DNA from: Verrucomicrobiota bacterium
Lineage (GTDB): Bacteria; Verrucomicrobiota; Kiritimatiellia; Kiritimatiellales; Pontiellaceae
Direction: 5' to 3'
Length of the DNA stretch: 33,215 nt
Assembly (NCBI GenBank): GCA_024279685.1
Contig: JAJRRI010000064.1
Location: 1 to 33,215 of the forward strand
The notes beneath the pieces are model-generated. The model did not search any database. It was not told the origin of the DNA and was given only the letters and a program-made list of their open reading frames with translations. Shown piece after piece: positions 15,559-23,323 of this stretch. Position numbers and translations under genes: made by a program. Positions within the stretch are counted from its first letter, which is position 1. Each line of letters opens with the position of its first letter.

Positions 15559-16404
15559 TTATTTGAGGAAAAATTCGATGTAGATATACAACATCGGCGC
15601 GGCGAAGAGAATGCTGTCGATCATGTCGAGGATGCCGCCAAGGCCGTAGACCATGGTGTTGGAATCTTTCACATTGACCGCGCGCTTAAACATAGATTCG
15701 ACGAGATCGCCGAGGGTTCCGACGATGGGGAAAAGAAAACCGAGCACGAGTGCATGGCCTAGGGTCAGTGGAATGGCACTATTAATGCGGCCTTGAGAAA
15801 CCATCAGCCAGATCAGGTTGACGATCACGCATAAGACGATTCCGCCCACGAGGCCTTCCCAGCTTTTTTTAGGAGAAATGACGGGGGCGAGCTTGTGCTT
15901 GCCAAAGCGTGTGCCGAAGAAGTAGCCACCGGTGTCGGCCATCTTCATGCAGAGGATCACGTAGAAAGCCGCCCAGCCGGGCTGAGATAGATCGCCGCTG
16001 AGGAACAGACGCACTACGAAGCTCCAGAGCAGAGGAACATAGACAACCCCGAGGAGGGTTCCCATGCAGCTTTCGAGTCCCTTGCGCAGGTTCGGGTAGG
16101 CCAGGATACGAAAGAAATTGGAGGCAATCACCAACAGTAGAATGCTCCAGAGCAGGTTGTTAGAAACGGATCCGGTCATGTGGAACCAAGTGGGGGCCAC
16201 AAAGATCAATCCACTGGTAATGCCCCACTTTTTAGAAGTAGGAAGGCCACCCGCTTCCAGCAATCCGTAGAACTCCCAAGTCCCGACTCCTGCAAACAGC
16301 AACATGCCGATTAAGCCAAACCAGCCGTTACAGGGAATCAGGCTGAAGGCCGGAATGAGTACCGCCCCAATGCTGAGAGCTATGATGATTCGCTTTTTGT
16401 CCAT
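15559..16404 (-). CDS. cdsA: Phosphatidate cytidylyltransferase
   Basis: 281-residue polytopic inner-membrane enzyme that makes CDP-diacylglycerol from phosphatidate and CTP, the branch point of phospholipid synthesis. Many membrane segments, the SPKKSWEGLVGGI loop, and the C-terminal signature region GDLVESMFKRAVNVKDSNTM followed by GLGGILDMIDSI. The usual 'GVKD...PGHGG.LDR.DS' is varied to NVKD, GLGG and LDM, but the acidic residues are kept. Start set at 16,404 (MDKKRII) behind a GGGA site; the frame is open eight codons further up. Only 17 bp separate it from the vapC-like stop, so it probably shares that transcript. Confidence 0.9.
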   Translation of the reverse strand: MDKKRIIIALSIGAVLIPAFSLIPCNGWFGLIGMLLFAGVGTWEFYGLLEAGGLPTSKKWGITSGLIFVAPTWFHMTGSVSNNLLWSILLLVIASNFFRILAYPNLRKGLESCMGTLLGVVYVPLLWSFVVRLFLSGDLSQPGWAAFYVILCMKMADTGGYFFGTRFGKHKLAPVISPKKSWEGLVGGIVLCVIVNLIWLMVSQGRINSAIPLTLGHALVLGFLFPIVGTLGDLVESMFKRAVNVKDSNTMVYGLGGILDMIDSILFAAPMLYIYIEFFLK

Positions 16405-16421
16405 GATTGATCCCGCTGTTT

Positions 16422-16820
16422 TTACCAAAAAGTTCGAACGTGTTTATATTGCTGTATGAATTTGTCTTTTGTGAGAATCGTGGCGTTTTCTTCTCTGGCC
16501 GTGGCCACAATAATCTGATCTCCGGGATCGTTATGGAAGGGTTGGGGTAGGGATGTTGAGCGATACGCGATGGTCGGAGTGAGGGGAACAAGGCGTAGCT
16601 TCGGCATGGTGAGTGCTTCGGAGATCCACTCCTCCGGATTGCAGGAAATTCCGATTTTTTCCTTTTCAAGAAGTTTGCTGAACTCCCAGGGGGAAATGGC
16701 GGAGAGAAGAATTCCCTCGTAGTGCTCAGGGGTGGAGAGTAATGCCTGAACCTTTGATGAGAGCTTTTCGGGGTGCATGTTCCACCAAATCCAAGTGTGG
16801 GTGTCGAGAAGGTAGTTCAT
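16422..16820 (-). CDS. PIN-domain toxin, VapC-like
   Basis: 132 residues from the ATG at 16,820 (MNYLLDTHTWIWW), which overlaps the antitoxin stop by ATGA. PIN-domain RNase fold: D6 in the LLDTHTWIWW strand, SAISPWEFSKLL with the conserved glutamate, DPGDQIIVATA with the conserved aspartate, and TILTKDKFIQQY near the end. Such toxins cleave tRNA or rRNA when freed from their antitoxin; the target here is unknown. It lies inside the uppS-cdsA operon, an unusual home for a toxin gene. Confidence 0.85.
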   Translation of the reverse strand: MNYLLDTHTWIWWNMHPEKLSSKVQALLSTPEHYEGILLSAISPWEFSKLLEKEKIGISCNPEEWISEALTMPKLRLVPLTPTIAYRSTSLPQPFHNDPGDQIIVATAREENATILTKDKFIQQYKHVRTFW

Positions 16821-17044
16821 TTGCAGGCATCCCACATATCCTCACCTAGCGGGGAGACGATCTCCTTTTCAAATACCAATGCATTCGCAAGCCTTCCGGG
16901 ACGCGCCGCGGGAGGGGTAAATGGAATGACCTCTGCTAGCGGTTTCCCGTGTTTGGTGACGACAACGGTTTCTTTGGTTTCGGCAACTTGTCCAAGAACC
17001 TGAAGGGCATGTGCTTTGAAATCTGTGATGGTGAGTGTTTTCAT
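16817..17044 (-). CDS. Phd/YefM-family antitoxin
   Basis: 75 residues. The N-terminus MKTLTITDFKAHALQVLGQV and the phrase VVVTKHGKPLAEVIPF are the standard Phd/YefM DNA-binding half; the C-terminal part (LANALVFEKEIVSPLGEDMWDACK) should wrap the PIN toxin. ATGA overlap with the toxin gene supports a functional pair. Two direct repeats of GGTGGTCAT just upstream (17,070-17,091) could be its operator. Confidence 0.85.
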   Translation of the reverse strand: MKTLTITDFKAHALQVLGQVAETKETVVVTKHGKPLAEVIPFTPPAARPGRLANALVFEKEIVSPLGEDMWDACK

Positions 17045-17069
17045 GGTGTCTGCCTCAATCTGCCAAGAG

Positions 17070-17091
17070 GGTGGTCATTTTAGGTGGTCAT
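17070..17091. promoter_or_regulatory. Candidate antitoxin operator (direct repeat)
   Basis: GGTGGTCAT occurs at 17,070-17,078 and again at 17,083-17,091, spaced 13 bp apart, 26 bp upstream of the antitoxin start. A TTGACA hexamer on the minus strand (17,096-17,091) abuts the second copy, though no good -10 follows. Autoregulation by Phd/YefM complexes on short repeats is known for the family; that this pair does it here is inference. Confidence 0.4.
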
Positions 17092-17141
17092 GTCAAGTGC
17101 CATGTCGTTTGGCGTGAAGGAGAGCCTGTTCGGGGAGATTC

Positions 17142-17873
17142 CTACCTCTTTTGGATCCCACCATACCGGCGATCGCGGGCGTTGTACGCTTCCAATGCTT
17201 GGAAAAAATGCTCCTCACGAAACTCCGGCCAATAGGTATCGGTGATGTGAAACTCGGAATAGGAGAGTTGCCAAAGCAAAAAATTACTCAGCCGTAGTTC
17301 GCCGCTCGTGCGGATCATTAGCTCGGGGTCAGGAACATCGGGCAGGTAGAGATGGTCGGCGATGGTTTGTTCATTAATATCTTTGCTCTTTAGCTCGCCC
17401 GTTTTCACCTTCTCGGCAATCTGGCGGGTGGCATCGGCGATCTCCATACGAGAGCCGTAGCTAAGGGCAATGATGAACGTATGCTGGGTATAGTGCGCTG
17501 TGGCATCGAGCGTCTTCTGTAAACGTTTACGAACGAGCAAGGGCAGGCGGCTGAACTGACCCATCACGCGTAACCGGATCTGGTTGTCGTGCAGCTCCTG
17601 CTCATAGGCGTTGAGTGAACTCACGAGCAGTTTCATCAGTCCATCGACTTCCAGCACCGGCCGTTTCCAGTTTTCGGTGCTGAAGGCGTAAACCGTGATG
17701 AATTCCACTCCGGCCTTGGCGGCGGCGCGTAATACAGCCCGCACCGATTGTGCGCCTTCCTTATGCCCTTCGATCCGCGACAATCCGCGCTCTTTCGCCC
17801 ACCGCCCGTTGCCATCCATGATGAGGGCAACGTGCCGGGGGATTTTTTCCAAGCTCTGGAGATCTACGCCCAT
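17142..17873 (-). CDS. uppS: Undecaprenyl diphosphate synthase (isoprenyl transferase)
   Basis: 243-residue cis-prenyltransferase that extends farnesyl diphosphate to the C55 lipid carrier for peptidoglycan and other wall polymers. Catalytic and substrate motifs: HVALIMDGNGRWAKERGL, then GH(K)EGAQSVRAVL, ITVYAFSTENWKRP, and PELMIRTSGELRLSNFLLWQ with YSEFHITDTYWPEF. Starts eight bp after purA. The following genes of the lipid operon (cdsA, rseP) are separated from it by the toxin-antitoxin pair. Confidence 0.96.
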   Translation of the reverse strand: MGVDLQSLEKIPRHVALIMDGNGRWAKERGLSRIEGHKEGAQSVRAVLRAAAKAGVEFITVYAFSTENWKRPVLEVDGLMKLLVSSLNAYEQELHDNQIRLRVMGQFSRLPLLVRKRLQKTLDATAHYTQHTFIIALSYGSRMEIADATRQIAEKVKTGELKSKDINEQTIADHLYLPDVPDPELMIRTSGELRLSNFLLWQLSYSEFHITDTYWPEFREEHFFQALEAYNARDRRYGGIQKR

Positions 17874-17881
17874 TAACTCGG

Positions 17882-19159
17882 CTAGCGATTAAGCAGTAAA
17901 GTACTGGAGCGTTTCGGGCCGACGGACAGAATGCTGACCTTCACGCCGGTCAGGTTTTCCAGATATTCGATATATTTTTGGGCCTGCTCTGGAAGTTCGT
18001 CCCACGTGGTGCATTCAGTCGTCGGGGTGTTCCATCCCTTGAATTCCTCGTAGATTGGAGTGCAACGTGCCAGCTTCCGGATGCTGGCTGGGACGGTTTC
18101 AATGCGCTCGCCGTCGCATTCGTAGGCCACGCAAACTTTGATGATTTCAACGGCGTCGAGCACGTCGAGCTTCATCAGAGCCCACTCGTTAATTCCGCCA
18201 ATCATAGTCGCATAGCGAGCCACCACACCATCGAACCAACCGCAACGGCGCGGCCGCCCGGTGGTTGCTCCGAATTCGTTACCCACTTTGGCAATGTGAG
18301 CCCCCATGTCGTCGAGCAACTCGGTTGGGAAAGGGCCTTCACCAACGCGGGTGGTGTAGGCTTTTACAATACCGACTACGCGATCGATCGCGTTCGGCGG
18401 AATACCGGATCCGGACGGCGCACCGCCCGCGCCCGTACTGGACGAGGTGACGAAGGGGTAGGTTCCAAAATCGACGTCGAGCATGACGCCCTGCGCGCCT
18501 TCAAAAAGAATCTCGTCGTTGTCCTGTACGGCCTTGTGCAGTAGCGGGACTGTATCGCAGATGAACGGGCGCAGGTAGTCGGCGGCTTCTTTGACCTGTT
18601 CGGCCAGCTGGTCGAGGTCGAGCGGAGCGGCACCCATGCCGATGAGAATTTTATTTTTGAGGTCAGCTTGGGTTCTGACCTTATCCAGAAAGTCGCTTTC
18701 AAGGATGTCGCCGAGGCGCAGGCCGGTGCGGTCGGCTTTGTCGCAATAGGCTGGCCCGATGCCGCGTTTGGTGGTGCCGATTTTTTGACCGGTCTCCCGA
18801 TGACCTTCCTTCGCGCCGTCTAGCTCCTTGTGGTACTGGAGAACCATATGTGCGCGGTCGGAGATAAAGAGGCGATTATCGAGGCGGATGCCGCGCTCAA
18901 CGAGTTCTTTCAGCTCGCCCATTAGGCCGATCAGGTCGACCACGAGTCCGTTTCCAATTACACATTTGCACGTATTGCGTAGAATGCCGGATGGGGTGAG
19001 GTGGAGTACATATTTTTGGTCGCCGACTTCCACGGTATGCCCGGCATTATTGCCGCCCTGGTAGCGGACCACCCAATCTGCGTTTGCGGTAAGTACATCG
19101 ATAATCTTACCTTTTCCTTCGTCGCCCCACTGCGACCCGATTAGTACTGTTCTAGACAT
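17882..19159 (-). CDS. purA: Adenylosuccinate synthetase
   Basis: 425 residues, full length. GTP-dependent first step from IMP towards AMP. Motifs: GSQWGDEGKGKIIDVL with the catalytic aspartate, YQGGNNAGHTV with the catalytic histidine, TTKRGIGPAYCDKADRTG, EGAQGVMLDVDFGTYPFVTSS, and the GTP-base region SVGPKR near the C-terminus. First gene of the minus-strand group purA-uppS-vapBC-cdsA-rseP; its leader is long and holds hairpins. Confidence 0.97.
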   Translation of the reverse strand: MSRTVLIGSQWGDEGKGKIIDVLTANADWVVRYQGGNNAGHTVEVGDQKYVLHLTPSGILRNTCKCVIGNGLVVDLIGLMGELKELVERGIRLDNRLFISDRAHMVLQYHKELDGAKEGHRETGQKIGTTKRGIGPAYCDKADRTGLRLGDILESDFLDKVRTQADLKNKILIGMGAAPLDLDQLAEQVKEAADYLRPFICDTVPLLHKAVQDNDEILFEGAQGVMLDVDFGTYPFVTSSSTGAGGAPSGSGIPPNAIDRVVGIVKAYTTRVGEGPFPTELLDDMGAHIAKVGNEFGATTGRPRRCGWFDGVVARYATMIGGINEWALMKLDVLDAVEIIKVCVAYECDGERIETVPASIRKLARCTPIYEEFKGWNTPTTECTTWDELPEQAQKYIEYLENLTGVKVSILSVGPKRSSTLLLNR

Positions 19160-19261
19160 GGTTTTAAATTCCTTGGTTAACAGTTATCCACTATCGGTTA
19201 TCGGAGGATCCGCATCTGTCCGCCTTTTTTCTGATAACCACTAACGTCTCCCGTCCTTCCG

Positions 19262-19301
19262 ACGGGAAAACAAAAACGCCCGCTTTTATTAAGGGGGCTT
19301 A
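19262..19301 (-). terminator. Terminator-like structure in the purA leader
   Basis: On the minus strand GCCC..., an AT-rich loop and GCGGGC are followed by GTTTTTGTTTT, and right after it comes a stem CCCGTC/GACGGG (19,246-19,262). This lies about 100-140 bp before the purA start and downstream of the candidate promoter, the position of an attenuator. It might instead be a plus-strand feature; the stem is short. Confidence 0.3.
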
Positions 19302-19313
19302 ATAGAAGGCAGG

Positions 19314-19342
19314 AAGTTAGGGAAACGTAATTACCCCGTCAA
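19314..19342 (-). promoter_or_regulatory. Candidate purA promoter
   Basis: Minus-strand TTGACG (19,342-19,337), 17 bp, TAACTT (19,319-19,314), giving a leader of about 150 nt before purA. Confidence 0.4.
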
Positions 19343-19417
19343 GTATTCGCGAAGCCGAAGTCGCATGGGTTTTAAATTTTTTACACTCAATAAAACCAGC
19401 ACGAGTTCCTTACGGTA

Positions 19418-19447
19418 TTGCAACGGTAGCTCTAGGGTGAATATAGT
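19418..19447 (+). promoter_or_regulatory. Candidate murD promoter
   Basis: TTGCAA (19,418-19,423), 18 bp, TATAGT (19,442-19,447), about 40 bp before the murD ATG. The spacer 19,160-19,488 otherwise holds only the purA leader. Confidence 0.45.
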
Positions 19448-19488
19448 GTATGAGTTAAAGTGTAATCGGGTAGTACGCAATAAGGCCT

Positions 19489-20787
19489 ATGAAAAAATAT
19501 AGTACAGCTTTGGTTTTAGGGTATGGACGGAGTGGTCGAGCGGCGGAACGGTTGCTGTGTTCGGAGGGCGTGACGGTTTCGGTGCTGACGGAAGAGCGCG
19601 ACGGGTTATCGGAGCTTTTGGATATTTTGGCCCGTACAGACTTTGATGTTTGTATTGTGAGCCCTGGTTTTGCGCTGACTCACCCGTGGCTTTGCGCGGT
19701 GCGTGAATCGGGAATTCCGCTGCGATCGGAACTGGAATTGGGTGGGTCGCGGCATCGAGGGAAAACAGTGGCGGTGACGGGGTCGAATGGGAAGAGTACG
19801 GCCGTGAAATGGATTGCGGAGATGCTCCAGGTGGCTGGGCAGAAGGCGGCGATTGGCGGTAACTATGGAATTCCAGCCTGCGAGGTTGTGCTGGATCATC
19901 CAGACCTGGATTGGTTGGTCTTAGAGGTTAGTTCATTTCAGCTGGAGACGGTTCATGACTTCCGTGCGGAGGTGGCGGTGCTGTTGAATGTCCTGCCGAA
20001 CCATCTAAATCGGCACGGAACGATGGAGATCTATCGCCGCACGAAGGCGCGTATTTTTAATAATTCTCCAGAAGCCTGTCTGGCTCCAGAGGATCTATTG
20101 CCGCAACTCCAAGCTGATCTGGGCGGGGCAGCGGAAAACTGGATTACGTTCGGGACGACGAATGCAGATTATAGGTATAAGGATGGGCGGGTTTTTCATG
20201 AATCGGAGTTGGTCTTGGATCTTAGAGGAACTCTATTTGAAAACCCGATTCTGGGGGGATGTACCGGGGCAGCCGTGGCAGCGGTGGCGGTGGCTTGCGG
20301 GGTTCCGCGCGATGTGGCCGAGGCGGCCGCGCGCGATTTCAATCCGTTGCCGCATCGGCTCCAGCGGTTGGGGGAGATCGGTGGGGTGAAATATGTGAAC
20401 GACTCGAAGGCCACCAACCTTGCGGCACTGTTTGCGGCGATGGAAGCGTGCGGTAATCGTATCCATTTAATCGCGGGAGGGGTGCCGAAGGAGTCGGATT
20501 TCACTTTTCTTAAAGAAGTACTGGCGGAACGAACCCGGAGCATATACCTTGTTGGCCAAGTATCCCGAGCAATGTATGAAGCTTGGAATGGGGTTTGTTC
20601 GTGTGTGGAATTGGGTACACTGGAGACCGCGTTTAAGGCCGCCCAAAGCGCCGCCAAACCGGGGGAAACGATACTGCTTTCCCCGGGATGTGCCAGCTTT
20701 GATCAGTTTCTCAGCTTTGAGGAGCGCGGGGAGGGCTTTATGGCGCTTTTTCAGAAATCGGTACGGCGACAAGAGAACAGTCTATAA
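19489..20787 (+). CDS. murD: UDP-N-acetylmuramoylalanine-D-glutamate ligase
   Basis: 432-residue cytoplasmic ligase that adds D-glutamate to UDP-MurNAc-L-Ala. A Rossmann-like N-terminus (ALVLGYGRSGRAAERLL) is followed by the ATP loop TGSNGKST at about 97-104, VSSFQLE, NVLPNHLNRHGTMEIYRRTKARIF, and the C-terminal ligand region VKYVNDSKATN, HLIAGGVPKESDF and LLSPGCASFDQF. Next to a LysM gene and ftsW, it forms a small island of the division/cell-wall cluster; mraY, murE, murF, murG and murC are not here. Confidence 0.95.
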   Translation: MKKYSTALVLGYGRSGRAAERLLCSEGVTVSVLTEERDGLSELLDILARTDFDVCIVSPGFALTHPWLCAVRESGIPLRSELELGGSRHRGKTVAVTGSNGKSTAVKWIAEMLQVAGQKAAIGGNYGIPACEVVLDHPDLDWLVLEVSSFQLETVHDFRAEVAVLLNVLPNHLNRHGTMEIYRRTKARIFNNSPEACLAPEDLLPQLQADLGGAAENWITFGTTNADYRYKDGRVFHESELVLDLRGTLFENPILGGCTGAAVAAVAVACGVPRDVAEAAARDFNPLPHRLQRLGEIGGVKYVNDSKATNLAALFAAMEACGNRIHLIAGGVPKESDFTFLKEVLAERTRSIYLVGQVSRAMYEAWNGVCSCVELGTLETAFKAAQSAAKPGETILLSPGCASFDQFLSFEERGEGFMALFQKSVRRQENSL

Positions 20788-20835
20788 AAACACCATCACG
20801 GATGGGTAGAGCGAAAGTTGAAAAGGAGTTTGATT

Positions 20836-21777
20836 ATGAAGGTCGGATCAGCAGTTTTAGGGATGCATATTGCCGCAATAGCCGCGTTTACCCTGACGCA
20901 AGGATGTGTGACGACAGAGTCGCAGGGCAGTGGGCGCGGTGCCGGAGCACGACACAGAGGTATCGTGAAACACGAACATAAAGGGAATACGAAGAGCACC
21001 CCATCTGTTGCTGTCGATTCCTTCTATCAGCAGAGCGAACAGGACTCCGCTTACGATCCGGTGATTATTGAAAGCCAATCTTCCAGCAGCATGCCAGAGC
21101 CCTATATTGCACCGGTTCCCGTATCGAATAGCGAACGATATATTGTTCAAAAAGGCGATATTCTTTCCCGTTTGGCTTCGGATTTTGATACCACGACCAA
21201 GACCCTTATTTCGATGAACAATCTGTCGAATCCGGATGTACTCTATGTGGGTCAGGAACTTCGCGTTCCGGTAGGGAGTAGCCGTTCTTCCTCGAGGTCA
21301 ACCTCCTCTTCAAGTTATTCCTCCGTGAAGAAAGGCGGTGAATATGTGATTCAGAAAGGCGACACCCTCTCTGGGATTGCTGTGGCGGCTGGTGTAAGCC
21401 TCAGCGATCTTCGTTCGCTGAACCAAATTCAAGGCGATCGGATTATCGCAGGTGAAACCCTGGCGATTCCGCGTGGCGGAAAGATCCCCTCCAATACGCA
21501 AAAATCTAAACCAAAGAAGGCGGAGAAAGTACCGGTCGATCCTACGCCCGAAATGGCTGAGCCAGCGCCAGCGCCTATGGCTTCGGTTGAACCCATTGAA
21601 ACGGGAAGCATGCAGGTAGACGCCGTAATTGACCACGTGGTCTATCCGGGCGAAACGATCGATGATATCTCTCGCCAGTACAGCGTAAGCAAAAGCGATA
21701 TTATGCGCCTTAATAATATTTCCGACGTGGCCGCGGTCAAGGAAGGGCAACGCCTGCGCATTCCGATCGCGGAGTAA
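20836..21777 (+). CDS. Lipoprotein with three LysM peptidoglycan-binding domains
   Basis: 313 residues. Start set at 20,836 (MKVGSAVLG) because AAAAGGAG lies eight bases upstream; the frame is open six codons earlier at a TTG. A signal peptide ends in the lipobox LTQGC (C24), so an outer- or inner-membrane lipoprotein is expected. After a low-complexity linker come three LysM repeats at about 102-146 (YIVQKGDILSRLASDF), 169-212 (YVIQKGDTLSGIAVAAG) and 266-310 (HVVYPGETIDDISRQYSV). There are serine-rich and proline-rich spacers and no catalytic domain. Position between murD and ftsW suggests a wall-anchored structural or division role, which is inference. Confidence 0.85.
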   Translation: MKVGSAVLGMHIAAIAAFTLTQGCVTTESQGSGRGAGARHRGIVKHEHKGNTKSTPSVAVDSFYQQSEQDSAYDPVIIESQSSSSMPEPYIAPVPVSNSERYIVQKGDILSRLASDFDTTTKTLISMNNLSNPDVLYVGQELRVPVGSSRSSSRSTSSSSYSSVKKGGEYVIQKGDTLSGIAVAAGVSLSDLRSLNQIQGDRIIAGETLAIPRGGKIPSNTQKSKPKKAEKVPVDPTPEMAEPAPAPMASVEPIETGSMQVDAVIDHVVYPGETIDDISRQYSVSKSDIMRLNNISDVAAVKEGQRLRIPIAE

Positions 21778-21798
21778 AACAACGGGACGCGGGGTTCG

Positions 21799-22926
21799 AT
21801 GCGAAAGACGCTATCGCTGTTTATTGGCATCGTATTGATTCTCGTGACGCTTGGCGTCCTGATGTTAGCGAGTGCCAGTTCTGCCAAGTATGAGGATTCG
21901 GCCTACTTCTGGAAGCGCCAGCTCATTTGGCTGGCGCTTTCCTTTATTACGGCCTGTGTGGCCGCCCGCTTCGACTATCGATTCTATAAAAAAATCGCCA
22001 TTCCGTTTACAGCGGTTTCGGTGTTGTTGCTCATTCTTGTACGCATTCCAGGCATCGGGACCATGATCAACGGAAGCTGGCGGTGGCTACGCATCGGCCC
22101 GCTCACCATTCAACCTTCCGAAATTTCAAAGATTGCCATGATCATGCTCTTTGCTTGGTGGTTGGCTCGCAATCAACGGCGGATCGACGAACTCAAGCTC
22201 GGCATTGTTATTCCTTTCGGCATGTTGGCCTGTTTTGCGGTGCCCATTATTGTCGCGCCGGATTTTGGCACCACGATGCTGATGTCGTCTGTGGCGGTCT
22301 TTATGATGTTCCTTGGCGGGGTATCCATTGCGCCGCTGCTCCTCGTTGGCTTGTGCGGCCTCATGGGTGTGATCTTTCTTATCTTCCAAAACCCGGAACG
22401 TATGGGCCGGATTCTTGCTTTCCTCGATCCGCAGAAATATGAGCAGGATAAGGCCTGGCAGCTCATCAATTCACTACGCGCCTTTGCTGGGGGCGATCTG
22501 TTCGGAGTGGGCTTTGGAAACAGTATGCAAAAATTTCATTATCTGCCCGAAGCCCATACCGATTTTATTTTCCCCATCATTGGCGAAGAACTGGGACTGA
22601 TCGCCGTGATGCTGGTATTAGTGATGTACGTCCTGATTTTTTTATTCGGACTGAAAATTGCATTGAGCGCGCGAGATGATTTTGGACGGCTGTTAGCCTT
22701 TGGGATCACCTTAATGATTACCATGCAGGCCCTTATTAATTTTTCAGTCGTCACCGGTTGCGTCCCGACCAAGGGACTAGCCCTTCCCTTTATCAGCTAC
22801 GGCGGATCGAGCCTCGTGATCTCTGGGGTAATGATTGGCATTCTGGTCAATATTGCGCACACCGGCGGTCGACCCGCATCTGCAGCCGCGCGCAACCCAT
22901 TTAAAGACCGTCTGCGGAAGGTGTAG
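21799..22926 (+). CDS. ftsW: SEDS-family glycosyltransferase FtsW
   Basis: 375-residue polytopic membrane protein of the SEDS family, which polymerises lipid II at the division septum together with a class B penicillin-binding protein. About ten membrane segments. SEDS motifs: IGTMINGSWRWLRIGPLTIQPSEISKIA, the DFGTTMLMSS region, and the signature PTKGLALPFISYGGSSLVIS near the end. Proximity to murD favours FtsW over the elongation paralogue RodA. 21 bp after the LysM gene; probably one transcript. Confidence 0.9.
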   Translation: MRKTLSLFIGIVLILVTLGVLMLASASSAKYEDSAYFWKRQLIWLALSFITACVAARFDYRFYKKIAIPFTAVSVLLLILVRIPGIGTMINGSWRWLRIGPLTIQPSEISKIAMIMLFAWWLARNQRRIDELKLGIVIPFGMLACFAVPIIVAPDFGTTMLMSSVAVFMMFLGGVSIAPLLLVGLCGLMGVIFLIFQNPERMGRILAFLDPQKYEQDKAWQLINSLRAFAGGDLFGVGFGNSMQKFHYLPEAHTDFIFPIIGEELGLIAVMLVLVMYVLIFLFGLKIALSARDDFGRLLAFGITLMITMQALINFSVVTGCVPTKGLALPFISYGGSSLVISGVMIGILVNIAHTGGRPASAAARNPFKDRLRKV

Positions 22927-23044
22927 TTGTGGGGTTAGATTTCCCGTGAAAATGAACTTCACCAACCCCACCGCGTCGCCCATACGGCCCTACTTCGTTC
23001 CTTCAAATTCGCGGAGTTTATTGAAGCCCACTTGGGAGACTAAT

Positions 23045-23119
23045 CCACAGATTACGCAGATTTCACAGATTGGGTTTTTAAGAGCAGCAATAAACCCAAG
23101 TCATCCGTGAAATCTGTGG
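23045..23119. repeat. Imperfect long hairpin built from CACAGATT words
   Basis: The left arm has CCACAGATTACGCAGATTTC followed by ACAGATTGGGTTT; the right arm AAACCCAAGTCATCCGTGAA then ATCTGTGG is its near reverse complement over about 28 positions. The arms are themselves made of a repeated CACAGATT/GCAGATT word. Confidence 0.7.
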
Positions 23120-23184
23120 AAATAAAAAAGGTCTCGCCCTTCATAGCTTCGTGGTGAAAAAAATAAATTTAAACGAAGCCCTGT

Positions 23185-23272
23185 GGTTCCGTTTGGCGAG
23201 GGGCGAATAAGAAGGCACCGCCTGCGGTGCTGTTTAATGCTTGATCCATAATCCGTAAAGCGTGATTCTTCT
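23185..23272 (+). repeat. Dispersed spacer repeat, copy B
   Basis: GGTTCCGTTTGGCG, then GGCGAATAAGAAGGCACCGC and CTGCGGTGCTGTTTAATGCT, followed by a word repeat TGATCCATAATCCGTAAAGC. Matches copy A at 12,683-12,798 in the same orientation but lacks about 28 bases. Lies 50-140 bp upstream of the methyltransferase gene. Confidence 0.75.
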
Positions 23273-23323
23273 CGTTCGAAAATTACGAGTTACCCCTCCC
23301 GAAAAATAGAATGGAGTCAATAC

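Larger units (their letters stand above)
22927..23323. other. Repeat-filled spacer after ftsW
   Basis: No gene seen. It contains an 8-bp stem GTGGGGTT/AACCCCAC (22,929-22,971) just after ftsW that may end transcription, the 75-bp hairpin at 23,045-23,119, and copy B of a dispersed repeat at 23,185-23,272. Confidence 0.5.

Noticed and set aside
17074-17096. Consensus TTGACA before the antitoxin as a promoter
   Set aside because: No acceptable -10 at 16-18 bp; kept only as a note in the operator entry.
19181-19189. TTATCCACT as a DnaA box near purA, hinting at an origin
   Set aside because: Only one box-like site, no cluster, no AT-rich unwinding region and no dnaA; the site is part of a word repeat.
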